Below are positions 43,881 through 53,101 of a stretch of 64,000 bases of DNA, piece after piece (the stretch's first letter is position 1; each line of letters begins with the position of its first letter). The stretch is from the NCBI RefSeq assembly GCF_949298305.1, contig NZ_CASFWU010000010.1, positions 16,454-80,453 on the forward strand, written 5' to 3'. A program made the position numbers and the translations under genes. The DNA is from an uncultured Bacteroides sp. Lineage in GTDB: Bacteria; Bacteroidota; Bacteroidia; Bacteroidales; Bacteroidaceae. Under the pieces are notes generated by a model. It made no database searches and was not told the origin of the DNA. It was given only the letters and a program-made list of their open reading frames with translations.

Positions 43881-44792
43881 TCAGTTGGCCAACGCCACGC
43901 TCAGCAGCAGCCCCATGAACAGCATATTGCGTGAAGTTTCGCCCAGTATGCTGTTCAGTTTTTTACCGCTGCGGATGGTCACCATCTTGCGCCAGGTCAG
44001 CATGTGCAGGTAGGAGTAGACGCAGGGAGCCCAGATGAACTCTATCAGTGTCAGACTGCCGGTGTTCACAAACCAGAGGCAGAACAGCACGGCAAAGATG
44101 CCCGAACCCAGGTAGAGGTTGCGGCCGAACCGCTCGCCGAAGCGGACTACCAGCGTGCGCTTTCCACTGTGTGCGTCCTGTTCGCGGTCGCGGTAGTTGT
44201 TCAGTATCAGCAGGGTGTCCACAACCAGACCGCTGACGATGGAGAGCACCACCACATCGGCATTCAGTGTGCCGCTTTGTACGTAGTAAGTACCTCCTAC
44301 GGGAACGAAACCGAAAAAGACCAGCACCAGCAGGTCGCCCCATCCCCGATAAGAAAGCAAGGTGGTGTACAGGAAGGCGAACAGAATGCACAGCACGCCC
44401 AGCAGTATCAGCTCCCAACCTCCGTGCGGCAGTTTTCCCCAGAGGTAGAACAGCAGGCTCAGGCCGGTCAGCGAGGCAATCAGCAGAGTCAGGCCGATTC
44501 CGATCTTCATGGCCGACGGCGTAATCCAGCCTTGGGCACAGGCACGTTCGGGACCGAGCCGGTCTTCGCGGTCGCTGCCTTTACGGTAGTCGAACAGGTC
44601 GTTGATAAAGTTGGCGGCAATTTGCATGAAGCAGGCAAAGAAGGCACACAGCAGGGCCGGTATTTCCTGAAAACACCCGTCGCCGAAAGCAAGTGCACTG
44701 CCCAGCAGCACGGGGATGAGGGCGGCAGTCAAGGTCTTGGGTCGGGCGGCAAGCACCCATGCCCGTAGTGAATTTTGCTTAATCTCTTTCAT
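43881..44792 (-). CDS. menA: 1,4-dihydroxy-2-naphthoate polyprenyltransferase
   Basis: A 303-residue UbiA-superfamily membrane protein with eight to nine predicted helices. The first Asp-rich motif is NFINDLFDYRKGSDRED (about 60-76), and the second is NNYRDREQDAHSGKRTL (about 195). Transfers a polyprenyl chain to DHNA in menaquinone synthesis. LGPERACAQGWITPSAMK also matches the MenA family. A minus-strand TATCTTTG box (44823-44830) lies 31 bp upstream of the start. Divergent from the phosphoesterase gene. Confidence 0.92.
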   Translation of the reverse strand: MKEIKQNSLRAWVLAARPKTLTAALIPVLLGSALAFGDGCFQEIPALLCAFFACFMQIAANFINDLFDYRKGSDREDRLGPERACAQGWITPSAMKIGIGLTLLIASLTGLSLLFYLWGKLPHGGWELILLGVLCILFAFLYTTLLSYRGWGDLLVLVFFGFVPVGGTYYVQSGTLNADVVVLSIVSGLVVDTLLILNNYRDREQDAHSGKRTLVVRFGERFGRNLYLGSGIFAVLFCLWFVNTGSLTLIEFIWAPCVYSYLHMLTWRKMVTIRSGKKLNSILGETSRNMLFMGLLLSVALAN

Positions 44793-44822
44793 GGCTTTTT
44801 AGTAAATGTGAACGTCTGTAGG

Positions 44823-44849
44823 CAAAGATAGCAAAAAAGCCTATTTTTG
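44823..44849. promoter_or_regulatory. Divergent -7 boxes for menA and the phosphoesterase lipoprotein
   Basis: Minus strand TATCTTTG (44830-44823) faces menA. Plus strand TATTTTTG (44842-44849) lies only 9 bp before the phosphoesterase ATG (44859). The two -7 boxes are 11 bp apart, so RNA polymerase can probably occupy only one at a time. Confidence 0.55.
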
Positions 44850-44858
44850 CACCCGATT

Positions 44859-45923
44859 ATGGATAAGAAGTTCTTTTATATATCTTTTCTTTTGCTGCTG
44901 CTTCTCTCGTCGTGTAAGTCAAAGCGGAATCTGGTGTCTTCCCTACCGTCGCTCGAAGTGGTTCCTGACAGTGCCTTGCTGGCCGATACGGTAGGATTGC
45001 CGGCCTCGCTTGTGGGAGTGCTTACGTTCGACCAGTCCGGTTTGCGGGACCTCCGTCGCATGTCGGAGCGTTCTGTCGGCTCGTCGCGTTCGCTGGCCCG
45101 GCTGAAAATCAGAAAGAAGGAAATTGTGAAACGGGGCACACAGATTACGTTTGCCACGGTCGATGTCTCCTCGTCGTACAAAGGAGTGAAGCGTGTGCGG
45201 ATGTACGATTTCACTCATCGCGATGTTCCCGAGGCCTTTGACAGTTGTCGGATTGCTTTTATTTCCGATTTGCACTACAAGAGTCTGCTGAAGGAAAAGG
45301 GACTGGCCGATCTGGTGCGGTTGCTTTCGTCCCTGCATCCCGACGTCTTGCTGATGGGCGGCGACTATCACGAAGGCTGCCAGTATGTGGCTCCGCTGAT
45401 GGCTGCCTTGGAGCAGGTCAAGACTCCGCTGGGGACTTATGCCGTATTGGGAAACAACGATTACGAAGCCTGCTACACCGAAGTGGTGAGCGAGATGAAA
45501 CGCCGCGGCATCCGTTTGCTGGAGCATAAGGTCGATACGTTGAGGCGGGGTGACGGCCGCATTCTGGTAGCCGGTGTGCGCAATCCGTTCGACCTGAAGC
45601 AGAACGGGCAGTCGCCTACACTCGGCCTGTCGCCCGACGACTTTGTGATATTGCTGACCCATACGCCCGACTATGCCGAGGATGTGCCTGTAACCCATGC
45701 CGACCTGATATTGGCCGGACATACGCATGGCGGACAGGTCACTCTTTTCGGCTATGCGCCGGTGGTGCCTTCGCGCTACGGTCAGCGTTTCCTGACAGGA
45801 CTGAAATACAATTCCGCCCACATCCCGATGATTGTGACCAACGGCATCGGAACCTCCCAACATGCCATCCGTCTGTTCGCTCCGGCCGAGGTGGTGTTGA
45901 TTACCCTGCACAGGCTTCGGTGA
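44859..45923 (+). CDS. Metallophosphoesterase lipoprotein (YaeI-like)
   Basis: 354 residues with lipoprotein signal (FYISFLLLLLLSSC, lipobox LSSC). Calcineurin-like metal motifs: FISDLHYKSLL (about 136), GGDYHEG (about 167), GNNDYEA (about 197), THTPDYAED (about 267) and AGHTHGGQ (about 287). Resembles YaeI/YkoE-type phosphodiesterases, here anchored in the envelope. ATG 44859 was chosen; an upstream in-frame codon at 44847 falls inside the -7 box. Substrate unknown. Confidence 0.85.
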   Translation: MDKKFFYISFLLLLLLSSCKSKRNLVSSLPSLEVVPDSALLADTVGLPASLVGVLTFDQSGLRDLRRMSERSVGSSRSLARLKIRKKEIVKRGTQITFATVDVSSSYKGVKRVRMYDFTHRDVPEAFDSCRIAFISDLHYKSLLKEKGLADLVRLLSSLHPDVLLMGGDYHEGCQYVAPLMAALEQVKTPLGTYAVLGNNDYEACYTEVVSEMKRRGIRLLEHKVDTLRRGDGRILVAGVRNPFDLKQNGQSPTLGLSPDDFVILLTHTPDYAEDVPVTHADLILAGHTHGGQVTLFGYAPVVPSRYGQRFLTGLKYNSAHIPMIVTNGIGTSQHAIRLFAPAEVVLITLHRLR

Positions 45924-45945
45924 AAAGACGGACGGCGGTTGTCCT

Positions 45946-48900
45946 TTAATCGGACGGCAGCAATACGACTCCCTGTTTCCTCTTTCCATCCATTTTGGCA
46001 ACAACCGGCTGGTTGAAGCGTACGTGCCTCAGATACCGGGTTTCGTGCACGGCGGGTTGGGCATTCAAGAAATCCTGGTTATAGACTCCGTCGTTCATGA
46101 AGGCGTTGATGGTGAAGTAGCCCACGCCGAACGAAGTCAGATTCTGGAAGAAGTGGGTACCCTGGCTGGGGTCTACGCGGTAGTTGGTCAGACCTGCTTC
46201 TACAATTACCCGTGCGGCACTGATGTGCGGCCACTTGACGGGAATGCCGAGCCAGGGGTCGCTGCTTCCCCAACGTCCGGGACCTATCAGGATGTAGTTC
46301 TTCTTCTCGTCCAGGAACTGACGGTTCAAGGTCTCGATTTCCCTTGCTATCTCTGGATTGTGCGAAGCGCTGTAATCGGTAGTCTTGACATAGACCACAT
46401 CGTACAGTTCGTTCAGAATGCCGTGTCCCAGCGAATTGTTGGAGCGGAGCAGCACTTTGTCGTCTGGGATGATGCTCAGGTCCTCGTCCAGCATTTCTTT
46501 GCTGTCTACGATGGGGCGTATCTGGAGCAGGTAGAAGGTGCCTGTCTTGTCCTTTTCGCGGCTCAGGGTGGCGGCAAACTCTATTTCGACGGGGCGGCGC
46601 ATCTCTTCCTGTCCGTACTTCAGTGCCAGTTGCAGGATGCGTGCCAGCGGGAAAACGTCGTGTTGCAGGATGTTGGCAAAGGTGATGACTTTGCGTCCGC
46701 CAGGATACAGCCCGTCGCGTATGATTTGGTCGTAAGGGTCGTAGGTAGAGGCGATGTAGTTCAGTGCACCGTCTTTCTCGGCCTCCTTGACGTGCAGTTT
46801 CAGCAGGTTGAAGCCGTCATCGATGGAGAAGTTGTGTCCGATGTTGCTCATGTCCAGCGCATAGAAGCGGGTTTGGGTTTCCTTCAGGGCTATCTCCATT
46901 TCGCTGGTTTGCAACACCTGGTTGGGGTGGTAGGGCGAGAATCGGAGGGTCATGCCGCCGTCTACAATGTATTTCCCCAGTCCGAGAGCCAGGTTGACGA
47001 TGCCTTCTTCCGCCTTCTCGTCGCCGATGGGGTAGTAATTGAGCGAGCGGGCCACACCTGACATGTTGGGGTAGTAGCGCTCGGCATACTGGTTGCCCAC
47101 CACTTCCTGCAGGATGACGGCCATCTTTTCCTGGTCGATGACGTTGCTGGTGGCCTGCATATAGGCTTTAGAGTCGCGGAAATAGACCGAGGCATATACT
47201 CCTTTGATGGCATCGCTGAGCATGCGCAGCATTTCGTACTTGTCGTCCAGATAAGGAATCATGTAGGTGCTGTAAATGCCTGCGAAGGGCTGGTAGTGCG
47301 AGTCCTCAAGCAAGGACGACGAGCGGATGGCGATGGGCGACTTCACTACGTCGAAGAATGTGAAGAAGTCTTCGACCAGGCGGTCGGGCAGCTTGGCTTT
47401 GAGAAAATAGCGCAGGATGGTGGCGTCGTCGGCATCGGACAAGGCAACCTGATAGAGGTTGTTGGTATCCATGAACTCGTCGAACACGTCGGTACACAGC
47501 ACTACGGTCTTAGGAATGGCTACCCGTGCGTTTTCAAACTCTTCAAATTCGGGATGGTGTTTCACCAGATTGTCTATGAAGGCCAGACCGCGGCCTTTGC
47601 CTCCCAGCGAGCCGTCGCCGATGCGGGCAAAGTTGGAGTAACGGTCGAAGCGGTCGCGCTTGAAGATGGCCACCACGCCCTGGTTCTTCATCTTGCGGTA
47701 CTTCACGATGGCCTCGAAGATGATTTTGCGGTGAGCGTCCACGTCCTGCAGGCTGTTCCAGGTAATGGGCTTCAGGAACTCGGCAATGGGGAACATGGCG
47801 CGGGAATAAAGCCAGCGGCTGATGTGGTTGCGGCTGATGTGGTAAAGGAACGATTCGGCAGGTACGGCAAAGATGATGTTTTGCAGTTCTTTCAGGCTCT
47901 TCACGCGGGCTATCTCTTCGTGGGTGTCGGGGTTGCGGAAGATAAAGTCGCCGAAGCCGAAGTTCTCCGATACGATGCGTCGCAGGTCCACGTCCATTTT
48001 CTTGGAGTTCTTGTCGATGAAGGCGGCACCGTATTTGCCGGCGTAGGACACGTTTTCGGTTTCCGACGATTGGATGATGAGCGGCACAAACGGGTCTTCC
48101 TTGCGGATGGCCGCACAGAGCTTGATGCCTGCCAGTCCGTCCTTCGGACCGCGGTCTACGCGTGGAAAGCGGACATCGGTAATCACTCCCAGTATGTTGT
48201 TCTTGTATTTCTCGTAAATGTAGATGGCTTCTTGGTAGTTGCGGGCGAGCACAATTTTGGGCCGCCCTCTCATGCGCAGGGTGCGCTGATGGGCATTCAG
48301 GGCTTCGGTGGAGAATTCCTGGCTCTGTTTCAGGACAAACTTGTAGAGATTGGGCAGGATGGAGGAGTAGAAGCGGATGCTGTCCTCTACCAGCAGGATG
48401 GCCTGTACGCCTACCTCGTTCACGTCGTGCTCCAGATTCATTTTATCCTCTATCAGCTTGATGATAGACACCAGCAGGTCGGTGTTGCCCAGCCAGCAGA
48501 ATACGTATTCAAAGGGAGAGAGGTCTTCGTTGGCAATGCGTTGGGTGATGCCGTGGCTGAAAGGGGTCAGTATCACCATCGGAATCTGTGGATGGTGGTT
48601 CTTGATGTTGCGTGCCACGTCAAAGCCTTCGTTGTCTCCTGTGCCCGGCATACAGATGATGAGGTCGTAGGTCATGGACGAAAGCTGTTTCAGGGCTTCC
48701 ATACAAGTACTTACCTGTGTGAATCGTGGCGGATAACGCAACGAGAGTGAAGTGTATTCGTTGAATATCTTTTCATCGATGCGTCCGTCGTCTTCCAGCA
48801 TGAAGGCGTCATACGGATTGGCTATCAGCAGGACATTGAAGATGCGCCTTGTCATCAGGTTGGCAAACTGGGTGTCCTTGAAATAAAGCTGGTTTAGTTT

Positions 48901-48948
48901 AAGCTTGCTCAGCATGGCTTTCTCGCGATTAATGATTTTGTCCGTCAA
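45946..48948 (-). CDS. Receiver-like domains fused to a PEP synthase/PPDK ATP-binding domain
   Basis: A 1000-residue protein. A first receiver-like fold (about 35-165) lacks a clear phospho-Asp. A second (about 178-320) has VEDS acidic residues, ITDVRFP (Asp near 256) and a Lys in IDKNSKK. Then comes the PPDK N-terminal ATP-grasp region: SLGGKGRGLAFID near 450, AIRSSSLLEDSHYQPFAGIY near 541, and LQIRPIVDS near the end of the domain. The phospho-His swivelling domain and PEP-binding barrel of true PEP synthase are absent, so 'PEP synthase' would be misleading. Probably a nucleotide-dependent phosphotransfer or signalling protein. ATG 48915 (MLSKLKLNQLYF) is an alternative start. Confidence 0.75.
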   Translation of the reverse strand: MTDKIINREKAMLSKLKLNQLYFKDTQFANLMTRRIFNVLLIANPYDAFMLEDDGRIDEKIFNEYTSLSLRYPPRFTQVSTCMEALKQLSSMTYDLIICMPGTGDNEGFDVARNIKNHHPQIPMVILTPFSHGITQRIANEDLSPFEYVFCWLGNTDLLVSIIKLIEDKMNLEHDVNEVGVQAILLVEDSIRFYSSILPNLYKFVLKQSQEFSTEALNAHQRTLRMRGRPKIVLARNYQEAIYIYEKYKNNILGVITDVRFPRVDRGPKDGLAGIKLCAAIRKEDPFVPLIIQSSETENVSYAGKYGAAFIDKNSKKMDVDLRRIVSENFGFGDFIFRNPDTHEEIARVKSLKELQNIIFAVPAESFLYHISRNHISRWLYSRAMFPIAEFLKPITWNSLQDVDAHRKIIFEAIVKYRKMKNQGVVAIFKRDRFDRYSNFARIGDGSLGGKGRGLAFIDNLVKHHPEFEEFENARVAIPKTVVLCTDVFDEFMDTNNLYQVALSDADDATILRYFLKAKLPDRLVEDFFTFFDVVKSPIAIRSSSLLEDSHYQPFAGIYSTYMIPYLDDKYEMLRMLSDAIKGVYASVYFRDSKAYMQATSNVIDQEKMAVILQEVVGNQYAERYYPNMSGVARSLNYYPIGDEKAEEGIVNLALGLGKYIVDGGMTLRFSPYHPNQVLQTSEMEIALKETQTRFYALDMSNIGHNFSIDDGFNLLKLHVKEAEKDGALNYIASTYDPYDQIIRDGLYPGGRKVITFANILQHDVFPLARILQLALKYGQEEMRRPVEIEFAATLSREKDKTGTFYLLQIRPIVDSKEMLDEDLSIIPDDKVLLRSNNSLGHGILNELYDVVYVKTTDYSASHNPEIAREIETLNRQFLDEKKNYILIGPGRWGSSDPWLGIPVKWPHISAARVIVEAGLTNYRVDPSQGTHFFQNLTSFGVGYFTINAFMNDGVYNQDFLNAQPAVHETRYLRHVRFNQPVVAKMDGKRKQGVVLLPSD

Positions 48949-49026
48949 AATTCGTGCTTTTTATCGGGAAATGCAAGGCTGATGCTATAAAAACCGCCAA
49001 AATGGAGGCTGAATGCCGCTTCTTTC

Positions 49027-50145
49027 CTATGTCGGAATGGGGAAGAGCAGAGTAGAAGTGTAACGGTGCAGGGTTGCTGCGGCTTCTATGCGCGGCAGGA
49101 TGTACCCCTCATAGCTGCGTGCCCAGTAGCGGAATGCCGGGTTCGGACGGAAGGTTTGGGAGAACGTCAGCAGCCGCTCCAGGTCGAACTCGTCGGCCGT
49201 GATGCCGGCTCCTGTCCGCACGGCGTCGTAGGCATTGCAGTCCTGTTCAATGTGGGCAGGTACCATCAGCAGGGGCTTGCCCAGGTACATGGCTTCGCAT
49301 ACCGACTCAAAACCTGCCGTGGTGGCGTATGCCCGGCAGCCTGACATGTAGCGCAGGAATTTGGCGTCGTCTATCTGGTGGAAGGATAGTGTATCGTCTA
49401 TCCGGCACTCCTCTTTCTCGTCCGGTTTGTCCCAGAAGAAGTGGAGGGGCACTTCGGGATGAAGCCGGTGCCAGGCGCGGATGTTCTCGCCGAAGCCGGC
49501 GTTTACCATATAGCCGTGCAGGTAGTTTCCGCAGGTTCCTTCACACGAGAGTACCTCTTTGCGCAGCAGTGGAGGAACCACCCGGATGTGTTCTTTGGGG
49601 TCATCGTCCATCTCGTGGAAAGAAAGAGCCAGTTTCTCCTTGGCCCCCAAGCAGGTGAGGCGGGTGAAGAAACGGAGCAGACGGATGCCTGAGTTTTTTT
49701 TGTGTGGAAATTCAAAATCGCGGTGCAGGAACAGATATTGGTGTCCGATGCTGATTTGCGGGACAGAAGGTCGGAACAACAGGTAAGTCAGTCCGGTCAG
49801 CAGTTCGTAGAAGTTAATGACCAGTTCGGCACCGCTCTCCTTGATGCGGCGTTCGATGAACCACATACTTTGCAGGTAGGTGGGCAGATGCAGCAGGTTG
49901 TAGACGATGCTGCGTGGCAGGTCGGCCCGCTTGTTGGCGGGAGTGGGCAGGAAGTTGGGGCTTTCAAAACGTTTGATGGGGGCGTGTATGTTGCGGTTGA
50001 AGAATCCAGGCAGTCTGCGCGCCTTGCTTTTGCCTACCAGTACTTCCACTACTTCGTGTCCGTTGCGTCGCAACATTTCTTCCATGCTGATGGCTTGGGT
50101 CAGATGCCCCCTCCCTTCTCCTTGTACGATAAAAAGAATTTTCAT
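49027..50145 (-). CDS. Glycosyltransferase, GT-B MGT-like
   Basis: A 372-residue GT-B-fold protein. MKILFIVQGEGRGHLTQAIS is the N-terminal glycine-rich opening typical of MurG/MGT-like transferases, and GCRAYATTAGFESVCEAMYLGKPLLMVP near 290 is the nucleotide-sugar-binding C-domain. No membrane segment. Start 50145 was chosen because the conserved domain begins there; 15 codons upstream are open. Acceptor unknown: glycolipid or capsule-related are both plausible. Confidence 0.82.
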   Translation of the reverse strand: MKILFIVQGEGRGHLTQAISMEEMLRRNGHEVVEVLVGKSKARRLPGFFNRNIHAPIKRFESPNFLPTPANKRADLPRSIVYNLLHLPTYLQSMWFIERRIKESGAELVINFYELLTGLTYLLFRPSVPQISIGHQYLFLHRDFEFPHKKNSGIRLLRFFTRLTCLGAKEKLALSFHEMDDDPKEHIRVVPPLLRKEVLSCEGTCGNYLHGYMVNAGFGENIRAWHRLHPEVPLHFFWDKPDEKEECRIDDTLSFHQIDDAKFLRYMSGCRAYATTAGFESVCEAMYLGKPLLMVPAHIEQDCNAYDAVRTGAGITADEFDLERLLTFSQTFRPNPAFRYWARSYEGYILPRIEAAATLHRYTSTLLFPIPT

Positions 50146-50483
50146 AAGTCTGTTCCACTTAAAAGTTGTTTCGGGATGTTTCGGCTTCAAGTTTCCCGGA
50201 TTTTATAGGAAACAACCGATTCTCCTTTTTGTTTGCCGGAACGCGGTGTACTTGTGACGTATATGGAATGCCTGTCTGCGTACTCTTTGATCCGTCTGCT
50301 GCAAATGTCCGCTTTCGGTGTTACAGAATGATGTGGAAAGTGTGACAGTTCTGTTGTATTTCTGAAGGAACCGTTAGGGTGGGTTGTGATGTCCTTTCTG
50401 TTTTGGATAAGTCTTTACGGATTTCGCATGCTCCCTCTTCCCGAAAACGGACGGGGTGAAAGAGGGTAGGCTGGTCTCCTGTT

Positions 50484-50549
50484 GGAGGTTGCTTGTGTTC
50501 GGGGTGAAGGTTGCCTACCTTCGCATCGAAGGTTGCCTACCTTCGGAAA
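50484..50549. repeat. Tandem array of three 22-bp units (array F)
   Basis: Units GGAGGTTGCTTGTGTTCGGG.., GAAGGTTGCCTACCTTCGCA.. and GAAGGTTGCCTACCTTCGGA.. at exact 22-bp steps. The last two contain CGAAGGT-tgcct-ACCTTCG. Part of the 604-bp gap 50146-50749; I see no gene in 50146-50483. Confidence 0.7.
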
Positions 50550-50649
50550 GATAGGGGGAAGGGGACTTGTTGGGGATGGAAAGGTGTCGAGAAAAATGAT
50601 GGTTATGATATTTTACAACTTGTCGGTAATGCCATTAGTTGGGTGGGAG

Positions 50650-50706
50650 AAAAAATGTCCCCATATCCTTGGGGAGAAGCAGGCTCTTGTCGGATATGGG
50701 GACATT
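50650..50706 (-). terminator. Intrinsic terminator of the metalloprotease gene
   Basis: On the minus strand ATGTCCCCATATCCG pairs with GGATATGGGGACAT and is followed by six T (50655-50650). It lies 44 bp past the stop codon at 50750. Confidence 0.85.
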
Positions 50707-50749
50707 GTATTCCTGTTGCACGATGCCGTCAGGCATCAGAACGGAAGGG

Positions 50750-52081
50750 TCAATGCTTGTAGCAGATTTTGTAGATGACGGGAATGTCAAGTACGCCCTC
50801 CGTCATCTTGCTGCGGGTTGTCGTCGTTTTCTTGGGACCTGGAATCAGCGGGCTGTATTCCAGTACGTGGCGCATGCGGTCGCGCTGTTCCTGAGTGAAG
50901 CGGTCGGAGTAGCTGATTTCATAATCCATCAGGTTGTAGGAAGTGAAAGTCTCGTTGGGGTCCAGGCTGTTGGTGCGTTGGAATCCGGGAAGCAGAGCGC
51001 TCATGTCGTAGTCGCTTTTTTGCCAGGCTTCGTAGGCCGATAACATTACAGTCTGCTGGTAAATAGAACGGTTGTAGGGAGGAGTGTCTGTACAATAGTC
51101 CGAGTCGGCGTTGGGGTCTTCTCCTTCGTTGAAGGCGTGGTGCAGACCCAGGTAGTGTCCCAGTTCGTGTGCCAGAGTCACGGCCGCATCGGCGGAGTTG
51201 TAGAATCCTTCCGGAGTGTACTCATCAAAGTAGAGCGAGTTGATGGAAACGCATTGCGGGTATCCCAGGTCGCTGTTTTCCAGATGGGTGTATTCGACGG
51301 ACTGCAATCCCTCCAGATAGTTCTTGCCTTGCGTGGAGAGCGGCAGGTGAGAGATGCCTAAAATGGTTCCGTTCTGAACTTCGGCAAAATTGTAGAGCAT
51401 GACGTTGATGTACTTGTTCATGTCCCAGAGAATGTTCTTCACATTGGCATTGTTGCTGCTCATGAACGATTCGCAGTCGATGGGCATGGTGTTCCATGAC
51501 ACATATTCCACGCCCGGTGTCGTCAGTGCGTTGCCCTCCTCGTCTGCTTCAGCCAGGTAGAAGTCCAGGTTGATGTCTTGTGTCGGGTCACCGCCAGTGT
51601 GGATGGTCTTGCCGTCATAGTATTGGTTAACCTTGTCCAATACTTCCTTGATGAGGTCAGTGGGGATGTATTGGTGCGGGTCGTTCTGATCTTTGTAAAG
51701 CACGTGGAAGATGAGCGGAATCCGGTAGGTCAGTTCCTGGCCGGCAGGAAGCGCTTTCTGTGAGATGTTGATGTTGGTCTGTTCGCCGTTGCAGTAGATG
51801 GCCACTGAACCTGTGCGGTCTTGGGTGATGTTGGCAGATACTTCTATCTTGATAGTGCCGTTTCCCACTCCTTTCCCGGGATATACCGTACACCAATCTT
51901 TGTTGAGGCTGGTGGCGGTCCATTCGTTGGTGGTCTGGATTTCGATGTTCAGAATCTCGCCTTCGGAAGCTACATCGAACGTTCCTTGCGACAATGTAAA
52001 GGCTGGAGCCGGATCGTCCTTGCAGCTTGCCAGAATCAGGCAGAAGAGGACGGGAAACAGATAAATAAAGTTTTTTTTCAT
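50750..52081 (-). CDS. Zinc metalloprotease lipoprotein with BACON domain (metzincin, BF0631-like)
   Basis: 443 residues: lipoprotein signal (FPVLFCLILASC), a BACON-type beta-sandwich (about 28-112, with NEWTATSLNKDWCTVYPG), then a protease domain from about 120. The zinc motif is AHELGHYLGLHHAF (H-E-x2-H-x2-G-x2-H, about residue 305). A downstream CTDTPPYN and a methionine-containing segment (NLMDYE, about 400) would supply the Met-turn of metzincins. Likely surface-exposed and able to degrade host or dietary protein. A minus-strand TATATTTG box (52119-52112) precludes translation from the upstream in-frame ATG, supporting 52081. Confidence 0.87.
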   Translation of the reverse strand: MKKNFIYLFPVLFCLILASCKDDPAPAFTLSQGTFDVASEGEILNIEIQTTNEWTATSLNKDWCTVYPGKGVGNGTIKIEVSANITQDRTGSVAIYCNGEQTNINISQKALPAGQELTYRIPLIFHVLYKDQNDPHQYIPTDLIKEVLDKVNQYYDGKTIHTGGDPTQDINLDFYLAEADEEGNALTTPGVEYVSWNTMPIDCESFMSSNNANVKNILWDMNKYINVMLYNFAEVQNGTILGISHLPLSTQGKNYLEGLQSVEYTHLENSDLGYPQCVSINSLYFDEYTPEGFYNSADAAVTLAHELGHYLGLHHAFNEGEDPNADSDYCTDTPPYNRSIYQQTVMLSAYEAWQKSDYDMSALLPGFQRTNSLDPNETFTSYNLMDYEISYSDRFTQEQRDRMRHVLEYSPLIPGPKKTTTTRSKMTEGVLDIPVIYKICYKH

Positions 52082-52283
52082 AATAACGGGTCTTTTAAGT
52101 TTGAAAGAGTGCAAATATATGAATAATTTCCGTATTTCTATTACCCGACATCATATCTTGTTTATTCTTGTCTTATTATTTTTAGGTTTTTTTTCGCTAA
52201 AATGCTTTTCCTATTCCTCCTTTTCATAGATTAAAAAGTTCTATCTTTGCAACATTCGTTCATTAACCGATAGGAATTTGAAT

Positions 52284-52658
52284 ATGGGATGCTTGATGAA
52301 TATCTTGTGGCTGCTGTTCGGAGGAATCCTGACGGCAGTGGAATATCTGGTCTCCAGCCTGTTGCTGATGCTGACCATTGTGGGCCTACCGTTTGGTATG
52401 CAGACATTGAAAATGGCTTCGTTGGCCTTATGGCCTTTCGGTAAGGAGGTGCGTAGCGGCGCACGTTCCAGCGGCTGTCTGTATGTGCTGATGAATGTGC
52501 TGTGGATTTTGCTGGGAGGTATCTGGATTTGTTTGTCCCATCTGTTGTTTGGGGCTTTTCTTTGCATCACGGTCATTGGCATCCCGTTCGGTCTCCAACA
52601 CTTCAAGTTGGCTGTAGTAGCCCTGACGCCTTTTGGCAAAGACATTGTAAGTGTCTGA
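52284..52658 (+). CDS. YccF-domain inner-membrane protein
   Basis: 124 residues with two copies of the YccF unit: MNILWLLFGG...TIVGLPFGMQTLKMASLALWPFGK and MNVLWILLGG...TVIGIPFGLQHFKLAVVALTPFGK. Each has a helical hairpin and the (V/I)G(L/I)PFG signature. Function unknown. TATCTTTG (52242-52249) is a good -7 box 35 bp upstream. The frame begins with a TTG at 52278, but ATG 52284 fits better. Confidence 0.85.
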   Translation: MGCLMNILWLLFGGILTAVEYLVSSLLLMLTIVGLPFGMQTLKMASLALWPFGKEVRSGARSSGCLYVLMNVLWILLGGIWICLSHLLFGAFLCITVIGIPFGLQHFKLAVVALTPFGKDIVSV

Positions 52659-52679
52659 CCCTTTTGGGGGTGAAAACAC

Positions 52680-52710
52680 AAAAAAAGGGCGCACCGTTTC
52701 CGATGCGTCC
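52680..52710 (-). terminator. Terminator of the 42-codon gene
   Basis: GGGCGCACCG-TTTC-CGATGCGTCC forms an imperfect 10-bp stem. Read on the minus strand it is followed by seven T (52686-52680). It lies 39 bp past the stop codon at 52749. Confidence 0.7.
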
Positions 52711-52748
52711 TCTCTTGTTTACATATTTGTTTAAAGGGGGTTCTGACA

Positions 52749-52877
52749 TTAAGCTTGCTTGGCAAGCAGTTTCTGAAGTTTGCCATTCAAGGCTTGGCAC
52801 ATGGTACCGTTTCCCATTGCTTGATAACGTTTGATGCGGTACTGTAACATCATGATTTCATTTGCAATCTTTTCCAT
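52749..52877 (-). CDS. Small protein, 42 aa, unknown function
   Basis: Encodes MEKIANEIMMLQYRIKRYQA, then a GNGTMCQALNGK segment and a Lys/Leu-rich tail ending KLLAKQA. Predicted helix-turn-helix-like hairpin, basic (net positive), no signal peptide. It has its own A-rich leader (GGGAGGCACAAAAAAAG), a downstream terminator, and a TATCTTTG box about 90 bp upstream on the minus strand, so it looks like a self-contained transcription unit. ATG 52883 would add two residues. Supported by context and composition; no homology known to me. Confidence 0.65.
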   Translation of the reverse strand: MEKIANEIMMLQYRIKRYQAMGNGTMCQALNGKLQKLLAKQA

Positions 52878-53067
52878 AATCATCTTTTTTTGTGCCTCCC
52901 GCGTTTCGGAAGGCGGGTTTTACATCATTTGCATTTGTATTATCAACGCTGCAAAGATACGAATTGTTCACGAGAAATATGTTTTATAACATAGAAATTT
53001 GCATCTTTTCGCTTCTTTTCCCCGAAAAATCCTTGATTTGCCATCTGCGGGTTACAGAAATATGACA

Positions 53068-53075
53068 TATCTTTG
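53068..53075 (+). promoter_or_regulatory. Candidate -7 box of the LytTR regulator gene
   Basis: TATCTTTG, 26 bp before the start codon; a TTTG at 53037-53040 is 27 bp away, longer than the usual spacing. Confidence 0.45.
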
Positions 53076-53101
53076 TGCCTGTAATCGTAATTGGGAACAA
53101 G

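Noticed and set aside
45946..48948. Calling the 1000-residue protein PEP synthase (ppsA)
   Set aside because: Only the ATP-binding part is present; the swivelling phospho-His and PEP-binding domains needed for that reaction are missing.
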